In this document: positions 34,731 to 42,612 of the stretch, one piece after another
How positions within the stretch are numbered: the stretch's first letter is position 1
Layout of the letters: every line of letters begins with the position of its first letter
Assembly: GCA_028282705.1 (NCBI GenBank)
Contig: JANQHI010000065.1
Coordinates: forward strand, 1-64,000
Source: Prolixibacteraceae bacterium
GTDB lineage: Bacteria > Bacteroidota > Bacteroidia > Bacteroidales > Prolixibacteraceae
Reading direction: 5' to 3'
DNA: 64,000 nt
Translations under genes and position numbers: made by a program
Notes under the pieces: model-generated
What the model saw: only the letters and a program-made list of their open reading frames with translations
What the model was told of the DNA's origin: nothing
Database searches by the model: none

Positions 34731-35813
34731 CTATTTTGACCTCTTAAAAAAGTGTTTTGAATCACCCCACTCATCATAGCCAATTTCACTTCCAGCTATC
34801 TCAATTCTTGCTTCCATGCAGTTTTTACAAAGCTCAGCATCCTCATCCATACATGGTTTGTCATCATACAGCTTATACTCCTTCCTGTAGTCACACGGAG
34901 TAAGGTTAGGCATAATTACATTTGCCCCAATAGCTAGTGCTTTCTCCCTTCCGGCAGGGTCAATAGCCTGCAAAGCAGTTGCAGCTGCAATATTAATATC
35001 AGGCATTAACAACCTGAGTGTGGCAATCATTCTTAATGTGAGGTCAAACCTGTATTGGCGAGTTTTTAATCCATCTTTATGCTCAAACAAAGGGGTATGC
35101 TCATGCTCAATATAGGGCCCCATTCCACACATGTCTATGTCCATCTCCTTAAAGAACAGCAAGTCATTGGCTAAGTCTTCCATAGTTTGAAAAGGCAAGC
35201 CAACCATCACTCCAGTACCTACCTGATAGCCAGTTTCCCTTAACAACCTTAAAGCTTCCAGCCTTCTATCAAATGAATGGCGCTCATTTTTAGGATGAAT
35301 TTTATAGTAGAGGTCCTGGTTAGAAGATTCAATCCTTAAAAGATACCTGTGTGCACCACTCTCCTTCCAACGCAAATAAGTTTCACGAGATTGTTCCCCA
35401 CAGCTGAGTGTAATACCCAGCTCATTATTTGACAGTTGTTTTATTTTCTTTAATAAACCATCCACCCTGTCAACAAATGCAGGAGATGACAACTCCCCTG
35501 ACTGTAGCACCACAGAAGCAAAACGGTTTTTCCAGGCAAAAAGGCAGGCATCCAGTATTTCCTCATCAGTAGCTTCATACCTGAATACATACTGGTTGCT
35601 TTTCCTGATACCACAATACAGGCAGTCTTTTGAACAGATATTTGAAAACTCTACCAATCCACGGAAAAATACCTTTTTACCCACCTCTTTTTCTTTCCTG
35701 GTTTGTGATTCCTTAAATAGCAAAGTCCTGTCTTCTCCTTCCGCATTTAAAAGCCCAATCAAATCCTCTTTTGAGAATGAATCCTGTGCCAATATTTCCT
35801 GTATCTTTTTCAT
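34731..35813 (-). CDS. hydE: [FeFe]-hydrogenase maturation radical SAM protein HydE
   Basis: This 360-residue protein has the radical SAM motif C60-x3-C64-x2-C67 (CSKDCLYC) within a TIM-barrel core, and additional cysteines near the C-terminus (PCMDEDAELCKNC) that may bind a second cluster. HydE processes the cysteine-bound Fe(CO)2CN unit made by HydG on the way to the two-iron part of the H-cluster. It is read away from hydG, aspA and hydF, which lie downstream on the other strand; the arsenic cassette lies between. Biotin synthase and PylB are relatives, but the presence of hydG and hydF settles the assignment. Confidence 0.93.
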   Translation of the reverse strand: MKKIQEILAQDSFSKEDLIGLLNAEGEDRTLLFKESQTRKEKEVGKKVFFRGLVEFSNICSKDCLYCGIRKSNQYVFRYEATDEEILDACLFAWKNRFASVVLQSGELSSPAFVDRVDGLLKKIKQLSNNELGITLSCGEQSRETYLRWKESGAHRYLLRIESSNQDLYYKIHPKNERHSFDRRLEALRLLRETGYQVGTGVMVGLPFQTMEDLANDLLFFKEMDIDMCGMGPYIEHEHTPLFEHKDGLKTRQYRFDLTLRMIATLRLLMPDINIAAATALQAIDPAGREKALAIGANVIMPNLTPCDYRKEYKLYDDKPCMDEDAELCKNCMEARIEIAGSEIGYDEWGDSKHFFKRSK

Positions 35814-35955
35814 GCTGTGAATATAATAATTTCTAAACCACAGCCATAGCCCCTTTTTATGAAGTATATCAGGAATTCAAATTTTTAATTTTCAACTTCA
35901 TTCTGCCATGATTTTTTTGTGTCAGGAAATATAAAAACACGTCTATATTATTATG

Positions 35956-35974
35956 CTCCAATTATAAATTGGAG
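35956..35974. promoter_or_regulatory. Perfect inverted repeat in front of sigZ
   Basis: CTCCAATT and AATTGGAG enclose ATA, giving an 8-3-8 palindrome that ends 14 bases before the sigZ start codon. Such a site fits a dimeric repressor or other operator controlling the arsenic cassette. No ArsR-type repressor gene is in the window, so the binding protein is unknown. Confidence 0.45.
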
Positions 35975-35988
35975 TAATTTTATAAATC

Positions 35989-36543
35989 ATGGATAAAAAA
36001 ATTAACCATATCTGGATTGAGCATAGTAATAAACTGCTTTATTTTATCTCTAATCGTGTAAATAGCACACAGGTGGCTGAAGACCTCTTACAGGATGTAT
36101 TCCTGAAGATACTTTCAAAAATTGATACCCTTAAAGATGAAGAAAAACTACAAAGTTGGCTATACCAGATTACCAGGAATGTAATTGCTGATTATTATCG
36201 TGGAAAAGAAAAAGAAAACAAGCTTTCTAAAAACATCCCATTTCAGGAAACTGAAGAAGGAAACCCAAATGCAATGAAAGAAGCTGAAAGCTGGATTGGG
36301 TTATATGTAAATGACTTACCTGAGACATACAGAGAAGCGGTAATCCTTTCCGAATTAAAGGGGCAATCAATTGGGCAGGTTGCAGAAGAATTAGGCATTA
36401 GTTACACCAATGCCAGAGCCAGGATTTCCAGGGGACGCCAAATGCTAAAAAAGAACCTAACAGACTGTTGCACTTTCCATGTTGATGCTTATGGAAATGT
36501 GATTGAATATAAAAAGAACCCTCCCCATTGTAAAAATTGTTGA
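35989..36543 (+). CDS. sigZ: SigZ-type RNA polymerase sigma factor with Cys-rich tail
   Basis: This 184-residue ECF-like sigma factor has region 2 (about 8-75; AEDLLQDVFLKILSKI and WLYQITRNVIADYYR) and region 4 (about 105-155; LPETYREAVILSELKGQSIG). The C-terminal extension carries five cysteines (DCC, then PPHCKNC at the very end). That tail is a feature of SigZ relatives and could bind metal or arsenite. No anti-sigma gene is adjacent. The next gene is arsM, 56 bp downstream in the same direction, followed by arsN2, so the factor probably directs an arsenic response. Sensing by the thiols is a hypothesis. Confidence 0.88.
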   Translation: MDKKINHIWIEHSNKLLYFISNRVNSTQVAEDLLQDVFLKILSKIDTLKDEEKLQSWLYQITRNVIADYYRGKEKENKLSKNIPFQETEEGNPNAMKEAESWIGLYVNDLPETYREAVILSELKGQSIGQVAEELGISYTNARARISRGRQMLKKNLTDCCTFHVDAYGNVIEYKKNPPHCKNC

Positions 36544-36599
36544 AAAGTGTATCAACTTCAAAATAATTGCGTCTACCTGTCAAATTTAAACCTAGAAAA

Positions 36600-37403
36600 A
36601 TGGAAGATAAAGATAAAATCAGGGAAGCAGTAAGAGACAGGTACAGCTTAATTGCAAATTCAAATTCTTCAATATTAACCAGTTGCTGCACTGGAAAATC
36701 CACCAATGGTTGTTGCACTCCTCAGGAGGATTATGACCACCAATCATTTAAGCTGGGGTACTCAATGGAAGACCTAAAAATAGCACCTGAAGGAGCCAAT
36801 TTGGGGTTAGGTTGTGGAAACCCCCATGCTATTACCTCTTTAAAACCAGGTGAAGTAGTTATTGACCTGGGCAGTGGTGCAGGGTTTGATGCCTTCCTGG
36901 CAGCAAGGCAGGTTGGAGAAGAAGGGCTGGTCATGGGTATTGATATGACCCCTGAAATGATAGCTAAAGCCAAAAGAAATGCAAAAAAGATATCTGCAAA
37001 GCAAGTTGAATTTCGTTTAGGGGAAATTGAAAACCTCCCAGTTGCCAATGAGGTTGCAGATGTAATCATTTCCAATTGCGTAATCAACCTTTCACCTGAT
37101 AAGCCCAAGGTTTTTAAAGAAGCTTATCGTGTGCTAAAGCACCGGGGGCGTTTGGCAGTTTCTGATATTGTAACCCTGAAAGAACTTCCTGCCCAGTTAA
37201 AATCTGACTTAAGCCTTTATACTAGTTGTGTTTCAGGAGCTTCCTCAATAAATGAAATAAAAGAAATGTTGAGTGTTGCAGGATTTATTGATATCAAAAT
37301 AGCACCAAAAACAGAAAGTAAAAAAATCATCCAGGGATGGGATAAAAATAATTCGTTTGGGGATTACATTATTTCTGCAACCATTGAAGCTGTTAAACCC
37401 TGA
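36600..37403 (+). CDS. arsM: Arsenite S-adenosylmethionine methyltransferase
   Basis: From the ATG at 36600 the protein has 267 residues. It begins with DKIREAVRDRYSLIA and a Cys-rich segment (SCCTGKSTNGCC), then the SAM-binding motif VIDLGSGAGFDAFLAA and MGIDMTPEMIAKA, and the NCVINLSPDK motif whose cysteine binds As(III). Further cysteine at YTSCVSGA. ArsM methylates arsenite to methyl- and dimethyl-arsenicals. The open frame extends 11 codons upstream to a TTG (36567), but the MEDKDKIREAV start matches the family better. It lies between sigZ and arsN2, 27 bp before the latter. Confidence 0.92.
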   Translation: MEDKDKIREAVRDRYSLIANSNSSILTSCCTGKSTNGCCTPQEDYDHQSFKLGYSMEDLKIAPEGANLGLGCGNPHAITSLKPGEVVIDLGSGAGFDAFLAARQVGEEGLVMGIDMTPEMIAKAKRNAKKISAKQVEFRLGEIENLPVANEVADVIISNCVINLSPDKPKVFKEAYRVLKHRGRLAVSDIVTLKELPAQLKSDLSLYTSCVSGASSINEIKEMLSVAGFIDIKIAPKTESKKIIQGWDKNNSFGDYIISATIEAVKP

Positions 37404-37430
37404 TTGATTTAATAACAGATATAAAAGACA

Positions 37431-37892
37431 ATGCCAAAAAAAGACATTATAAAGATTGATAGTAATGAAATACTTAAGGTAGCTGAGTTGCTTCAATCTT
37501 TTAATTTGCCTACCCTGGACATAGAAATAGCCCCCATTCATTTTTATGAGATAAAAGAAGGTTCTGAGTTAATTGGGGTTGGAGGTATTGAAATATATGG
37601 GCAGAATGCCATTTTAAGGTCATTGGCCATACACAAAGCGTACCACAATAAAGGATATGGCAAACTGGTTACAAGTTTTCTGGAACAAACAGCTCAAAAA
37701 AATGGCATTGAAAAACTATTCTTACTCACAACTACTGCTGAAATATTTTTCAAAAAAAATGGGTATAAACTTATAGCACGAGACAAATGCCCTCCTGAAA
37801 TATTATCCAGTGGTGAATTTTCAAGGCTTTGCCCTGGCTCAGCCATATTATGGTCAAAAGCTTATGACTTCCAAATAGGCTATATAACATAA
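37431..37892 (+). CDS. arsN2: ArsN2-like GNAT acetyltransferase
   Basis: This 153-residue GNAT protein has the acetyl-CoA loop in KAYHNKGYGKL and the C-terminal signature RDKCPPEILSSGEFSRLCPG with ILWSK, close to the CPxxIxxTxEFxxLCPxSA pattern of ArsN2. ArsN-type enzymes acetylate organoarsenicals or related compounds; the exact substrate of ArsN2 is less certain. It follows arsM in the same direction and completes a three-gene cassette placed between the hydrogenase maturation genes. Confidence 0.88.
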   Translation: MPKKDIIKIDSNEILKVAELLQSFNLPTLDIEIAPIHFYEIKEGSELIGVGGIEIYGQNAILRSLAIHKAYHNKGYGKLVTSFLEQTAQKNGIEKLFLLTTTAEIFFKKNGYKLIARDKCPPEILSSGEFSRLCPGSAILWSKAYDFQIGYIT

Positions 37893-38071
37893 AATTAGAA
37901 GATAATTCTCATACAGTTTTGGACATTTAACTGTTATTTTTGAGCTTTCATCCTGCAGGAAGGCATTTAAGCTGACTTTAGGGAACTTATTTAAAAGAGC
38001 CATCAGGCAAAAATATCCTATTCTTCCTGGTTGGCTTGTTCCAGCTTATATTCCTGCAAAAATTTTATTAA

Positions 38072-38329
38072 ATGAACGAAAACCAAAAAAGGCTTGGGTT
38101 TGTGGGTATTATTGTTGATGATAAGGAAAAATATTCAGGTATTGTAAACCAAATCCTGAGTGATTATTCAAGGTTGATCCTTGCCCGCACAGGGCTACCC
38201 AATGCAAAAGGAAATTCATCTATCATTACACTGGTTATTGATGCAACTACTGATGAATTGGGGCAATTAACTGGAAGGCTGGGAAATATAAAAGGGATAT
38301 CTGTAAAATCAGGATTAGCAAAACAATGA
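38072..38329 (+). CDS. TM1266-type iron-only hydrogenase system regulator
   Basis: This 85-residue protein has an ACT/NikR-C-like ferredoxin fold pattern: KRLGFVGIIVDDKEKYSGIV, YSRLILARTGLPN, SIITLVIDATTDELGQLTGRLG and the terminal GISVKSGLAK. It matches the putative regulator TM1266 that accompanies hydE, hydF and hydG in many genomes. It lacks an obvious DNA-binding domain, so 'regulator' remains a label. It precedes hydG by 131 bp in the same direction, which supports its link to [FeFe]-hydrogenase assembly. Confidence 0.88.
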   Translation: MNENQKRLGFVGIIVDDKEKYSGIVNQILSDYSRLILARTGLPNAKGNSSIITLVIDATTDELGQLTGRLGNIKGISVKSGLAKQ

Positions 38330-38460
38330 AGTTGTTCAAAGTTAAAGGAGAATTTCGAGAGTGACATATTGATTATCAGTGGCGAAGCTCTATGAGATCA
38401 AGATGTTACTAATAGTCTTTCAATTTAACTTTTGACAACTTCAATAAAAACCACACCATT

Positions 38461-39858
38461 ATGTACAATGTGAACGCAGATTTTATCAATGAACAAAAAA
38501 TTTCTGAAACACTGGAAAACAACAAGAGGGCAGACCCTGGAAAAGTAAGTGAAGTGCTTGCCAAAGCAAAGGAAATGAAAGGGTTGAACATGGATGATGT
38601 AGCTGTGTTGACATGCATTACTGACCCCATGCAGTTGCAAGAACTTTTTGATACAGCCAACCAGCTGAAAGAAACCATTTATGGAAAACGCCTGGTCATA
38701 TTTGCCCCATTATACATTTCTAACCTTTGCTCTAATGAGTGCCTTTATTGTGCATTTAGGGTTACTAACAAATCCATCACCAGGAATGCCCTATCGCAAA
38801 AACACATTGAAAAAGAAACTGAAATATTGATCAACCAAGGACATAAAAGGGTACTATTGGTAGCAGGGGAATCATATCCTAAGGAAGGGTTTGATTATGT
38901 ATTGGAATCTATCAGGAGCGTATACAGGGTAAAAAATGAACATGGTGAAATCAGGAGGATCAATGTAAATGTAGCCCCTCTCTCAAAAGATGAATTTAAA
39001 CTGCTAAAGGAAGAAAAAATAGGGACCTACCAGATATTCCAGGAAACCTACCACAGGCAAACCTATAGGAAAGTACATGTGGGTGGGAAAAAGAAGGATT
39101 ACAATTGGCGTGCATGGGCATTACACAGGGCAATGGAAGCTGGCATTGACGACTTAGGTATTGGTGTCCTTTTTGGCCTATTTGATTACAGGTTTGAGAT
39201 ATTGGCCATGATGCAGCACATTAATGAGCTGGAAGATAAATTTGGGGTGGGTCCACACACCATAAGTGTTCCAAGGCTGGAACCTGCCACAGGCAGTGAC
39301 CTGGCTTCTCATCCTCCTTTTGCTGTAGCTGATATGGATTTCAAAAAGATTGTAGCCATTTTGCGTCTGGCAGTACCTTATACAGGCATCATAATGTCAA
39401 CACGCGAAACCGCCCAAATGAGGCGTGGCACATTTGCCCTTGGAGTAAGCCAAATATCAGCAGGAAGCCGCACAAACCCTGGTGGCTATGATGGAGAAAC
39501 TGAAGATGATATTTCAGGGCAGTTCTCACTGGGTGACCATAGGCCACTGGATGAAGTAATCAGGGATGTTGCTTCCATGGGCTATGTGCCCTCTTTCTGT
39601 ACAGCCTGTTACAGGATGGGCAGGACTGGCCAAGATTTTATGGACTTAGCAAAACCTGGAGATATTAAGCTGCATTGTGCACCCAATGGTTTATCTTCTT
39701 TTGCTGAATATTTAAGGAATTATGCCACCCCTGAAACAAAAGAAGTAGGAGAAAAGCTAATACAAGAATCCATTAACCAAATGTCAGGGCTTGCCCAGAA
39801 AAGGGCAGTAAAACTGGTAAACAGGGTAAAACAAGGCAAAGATGATGTATATTGCTAA
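38461..39858 (+). CDS. hydG: [FeFe]-hydrogenase maturation tyrosine lyase HydG
   Basis: This 465-residue protein has the radical SAM motif CSNECLYC near residues 83-90 and a C-terminal cluster site CTACYRMGRTGQD with a later C in KLHCAPN, the CX2CX22C pattern that holds the second cluster with the dangler iron. HydG splits tyrosine to give CO and cyanide on iron. It is followed by the DUF4160/DUF2442 remnant and aspA. Related ThiH lacks the C-terminal cluster, so HydG is firm. No hydrogenase catalytic subunit lies in the window. Confidence 0.96.
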   Translation: MYNVNADFINEQKISETLENNKRADPGKVSEVLAKAKEMKGLNMDDVAVLTCITDPMQLQELFDTANQLKETIYGKRLVIFAPLYISNLCSNECLYCAFRVTNKSITRNALSQKHIEKETEILINQGHKRVLLVAGESYPKEGFDYVLESIRSVYRVKNEHGEIRRINVNVAPLSKDEFKLLKEEKIGTYQIFQETYHRQTYRKVHVGGKKKDYNWRAWALHRAMEAGIDDLGIGVLFGLFDYRFEILAMMQHINELEDKFGVGPHTISVPRLEPATGSDLASHPPFAVADMDFKKIVAILRLAVPYTGIIMSTRETAQMRRGTFALGVSQISAGSRTNPGGYDGETEDDISGQFSLGDHRPLDEVIRDVASMGYVPSFCTACYRMGRTGQDFMDLAKPGDIKLHCAPNGLSSFAEYLRNYATPETKEVGEKLIQESINQMSGLAQKRAVKLVNRVKQGKDDVYC

Positions 39859-39920
39859 TTGTGGATTCAATTTATTAAATTTGTTAAAATCAACCTACAA
39901 TTAGAAATTTGAAATAGAAT

Positions 39921-40224
39921 ATGCCAAAAATATTATGAATATTTTGGGATTATACTTTTTTTCTATTCCAATGAGCATGAACCTATACATGTCCATGCAA
40001 AAAAGGGTAGGAATGAATGCAAAGCAGAATTCATAATCATTGAAGGAAAAATTGTAGAAACAAAGATAAAGAGTATAAAAGAAGCTCCAACCCTTGACAG
40101 TAAAGATATGAAGCTGTTTAAAAATTTTATTGAAATATATGCTGACCAAATTGTTCAAAAATGGATTGATTATTTCATATTAAACAAAAGTGTTGATTTT
40201 GAAAGAATTACAAAGAAACTATAA
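39921..40224 (+). pseudogene. DUF4160-family gene with nonsense and frameshift
   Basis: The start ATG at 39921 gives MPKIL, then TGA at codon 6, then IF. After one extra T in the run at 39942-39945 the frame continues GIILFFYSNEHEPIHVHAKKG to a stop at 40222-40224. Intact DUF4160 proteins start MPTILRIFG, so two lesions are implied: an Arg codon to TGA and a one-base insertion. The remaining 92 codons, including the signature SNEHEPIHVH, are preserved. DUF4160 genes usually pair with DUF2442 genes, which is the case here, in an arrangement like a toxin-antitoxin module. Confidence 0.75.
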
Positions 40225-40244
40225 TAAATATTTCTTCAATTGAT

Positions 40245-40529
40245 ATGAAAATAGTAGAAGAACCACGGGGAAGTTACCAGGCAGCAAATACAGAAATTAT
40301 AAAAGCTGTGTATAAATCTGAACATAAAATTCAGGTTTATTTTCATGATGGGAATAAAAAAACAGTTGATTTTCATAGTTTTCTTGCAAAATCAAATCAC
40401 CCCTCAATAAAAAAATACCTTGATTTTAATTTATTCAAAACATTCCAAATAGTTGATGGTAATTTAAATTGGAATGACTATGACCTTATTTTTCTTTTGG
40501 CAGATTTATATAAAGGACATATATCTTAA
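40245..40529 (+). CDS. DUF2442 protein
   Basis: This 94-residue protein has the DUF2442 pattern: a short strand with GNKKTVDFHSFL, then LFKTFQIVDGNLNWNDYDLIF, the W-x-x-D-L type ending found in the family. It is the intact partner of the broken DUF4160 gene 20 bp upstream. Its stop codon directly abuts the aspA start codon (no gap), so aspA translation may depend on it. In pairs of this kind, the DUF2442 member is usually taken as the antitoxin or DNA-binding side; that is not shown here. Confidence 0.8.
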   Translation: MKIVEEPRGSYQAANTEIIKAVYKSEHKIQVYFHDGNKKTVDFHSFLAKSNHPSIKKYLDFNLFKTFQIVDGNLNWNDYDLIFLLADLYKGHIS

Positions 40530-41924
40530 ATGAATAAATACAGAATAGAAACAGACCAACTTGGCAGCAAGCAAATTCCTGTGGATGCCCTTTGGGGAAT
40601 ACACACTGCAAGAGCAGTTGAGAATTTTTCTGTGGCAAACAAACCCATTCATAAGGCATTGATCAAGGCTTATGGACAGGTTAAGTATGCTTGTGCATCA
40701 ACCAATCAACAACTTGGGTTCTGGGAAAAACAAAATAAAGCTGATGCCATTTTGCAAGCCTGCAATGAACTATCCAATGGTTTATTAAATGAACATATTA
40801 TTGTGGACTCATTGCAGGGAGGGGCAGGAACTTCAACCAATATGAATGTAAATGAGGTAATTGCCAATAGAGCCCTCCAACTAATGGGAGAAGAACCTGG
40901 CAGTTATGACATTATTTCCCCTTTGGATGATATCAACCTGCATCAGTCAACCAATGATACATACCCAACTGCATTAAAGGTTGCAGCCATTAACCTGTTC
41001 AGGGAACTGGAACAAAGAACCCTGGGGTTGCAGGAAGCTTTCCAGCAAAAAGAGAAAGAATTTGCCCATGTAGTAAAAATCGGGCGCACACAATTACAGG
41101 ATGCTGTACTTACAACCCTTGGAAGGGAAATGAGTGCCTATGCTGAAGCTTTTAACAGAGACAGGTGGAGGGTATATAAGTGTGAAGAGCGCCTAAGGGT
41201 AGTGAATTTAGGAGGCACAGCTATTGGAACAGGGTTGGGAGCTCCCAGGCAGTTTATCTTCAGGGTAGTAGATAATTTAAGAGAGATATGTGGGATTGGG
41301 CTGGCACGCAGTGAAAACCTGATTGATGGGACACAAAACAGTGATGTTTTTGTGGAAGTATCCGGAATACTGAAAGCCTGCGCGTCCAACCTTTTAAAAA
41401 TATGCAATGACTTGCGCCTGCTGTCAAGTGGGCCTGATGCAGGGATTGGTGAAATAACCCTGCCTGAAATGCAGGCTGGCTCATCAATCATGCCGGGAAA
41501 AGTAAACCCGGTCATCCCTGAAGCTGCAGCCCAGGCAGCTATCCTTACCATGGGGCATGACCAGGTAATTGCCCAGGCAGCCAGCCAGGGTAACCTGGAA
41601 CTAAACCAACTAATCCCTTTGATTGCCCACTCTTTATTGGAAAGTTTGTCAGTAATGATAAATGCCTCTTCAATTTTAAAAGAAAAATGTGTGGTTGGTA
41701 TTGCTGCCAATGAAGAAAAGTGCCGCGAAAATGTTGAAAATTCAACAGCAACTACCACTGCATTGATCCCAAAAATTGGCTACAACAAAGCTGGACAAAT
41801 AATCAAAGACTCTAAATCAAAAGGGATTTCCATAAAACAGGCAGCCCTTGAGTCTGGGTTAATTTCTGAAAAAGAATTTGAAGAATTGGTTTCTCCTGAG
41901 GCAGTTTGTAAGCTTGGAAACTAA
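40530..41924 (+). CDS. aspA: Aspartate ammonia-lyase
   Basis: This 464-residue enzyme of the fumarase/aspartase family has the substrate segments GGAGTSTNMNVNEVIANRA and HQSTNDTYPTA, and the signature loop GSSIMPGKVNPV whose serine is the catalytic base. Aspartases and class II fumarases are alike; the GSSIMPGKVNP loop and the gene's place fit AspA. It releases ammonia and fumarate from aspartate. The position between hydG and hydF recurs in my memory of hydrogenase maturation clusters. Its ammonia could feed the bridging amine of the H-cluster, an inference. Its stop overlaps the response-regulator stop on the other strand. Confidence 0.9.
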   Translation: MNKYRIETDQLGSKQIPVDALWGIHTARAVENFSVANKPIHKALIKAYGQVKYACASTNQQLGFWEKQNKADAILQACNELSNGLLNEHIIVDSLQGGAGTSTNMNVNEVIANRALQLMGEEPGSYDIISPLDDINLHQSTNDTYPTALKVAAINLFRELEQRTLGLQEAFQQKEKEFAHVVKIGRTQLQDAVLTTLGREMSAYAEAFNRDRWRVYKCEERLRVVNLGGTAIGTGLGAPRQFIFRVVDNLREICGIGLARSENLIDGTQNSDVFVEVSGILKACASNLLKICNDLRLLSSGPDAGIGEITLPEMQAGSSIMPGKVNPVIPEAAAQAAILTMGHDQVIAQAASQGNLELNQLIPLIAHSLLESLSVMINASSILKEKCVVGIAANEEKCRENVENSTATTTALIPKIGYNKAGQIIKDSKSKGISIKQAALESGLISEKEFEELVSPEAVCKLGN

Positions 41925-42610
41925 CAACTAAGCACAAAACCAACTTTGGTAATGTTTTCAATTTTTATGCTAGGGTCTTCTGAAAGGTATTTCCTTAGTT
42001 TGGAAATAAATACATCAAGGCTCCTTCCTGCAAAGTAGTCATTCTCACCCCAAATAGCTACAAGCAGTTGCTCTCTTCTGACAATATTATTTTTTGAAGT
42101 ACACAGCATTTTCAGGATTTCAGCTTCCCTGCTGGTAAGCCTTTTGGTTTTCCCATCAATGATCAATGCATGGTTGCCAAAATCAAAGGTGTAACGGCCC
42201 ATCTGGTACTCATTTACAAAACCCTTTTCCGAAAAATCAACCCTGTTAACTATTGCCTGTATCCTGCATAACAGTTCATCTTCATCAAAAGGTTTGGTTA
42301 TATAATCATCAGCACCAATATTGTAGCCCTTCAACTTATCTTCTTTCATGGCTTTTGCTGTCAGGAAAATGATGGGGACATTGGGATTCAATGATTTTAC
42401 CTTTTTTGCAAGGGCAAACCCATCAAGCCTGGGAAGCATTACATCAAAAATGCAAAAATTGAAATTACCATTTTTAAAACCCTGAAAACCAGACTCGCCA
42501 TCACGATACAATTTCACCTGAAAGCCCCTGCTTTCAAGAAATTCAACCAATAAAAAACCTAAATTCAAATCGTCCTCAACCAGGATAATGTTTAGTTTTT
42601 TCTCCACCAT
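41921..42610 (-). CDS. OmpR-family response regulator of the adjacent kinase
   Basis: This 229-residue regulator has the receiver residues E12/D13/D14, phospho-acceptor D56 (FDVMLP), the TAK threonine and TKPFD lysine, followed by a winged-helix domain with a DVFISKLRKYL recognition helix. It is two bases downstream of the histidine kinase gene, so the two form a pair. The arrangement and sizes resemble the RprX/RprY systems of Bacteroidota. It faces the hydrogenase maturation genes convergently. Targets unknown. Confidence 0.92.
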   Translation of the reverse strand: MVEKKLNIILVEDDLNLGFLLVEFLESRGFQVKLYRDGESGFQGFKNGNFNFCIFDVMLPRLDGFALAKKVKSLNPNVPIIFLTAKAMKEDKLKGYNIGADDYITKPFDEDELLCRIQAIVNRVDFSEKGFVNEYQMGRYTFDFGNHALIIDGKTKRLTSREAEILKMLCTSKNNIVRREQLLVAIWGENDYFAGRSLDVFISKLRKYLSEDPSIKIENITKVGFVLSC

Positions 42611-42612
42611 GG

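Noticed and set aside
41138..41758. Long open frame antisense to aspA
   Set aside because: It lies wholly inside a secure gene on the other strand, has low-complexity Ser/Ala-rich translation and no recognisable domain.
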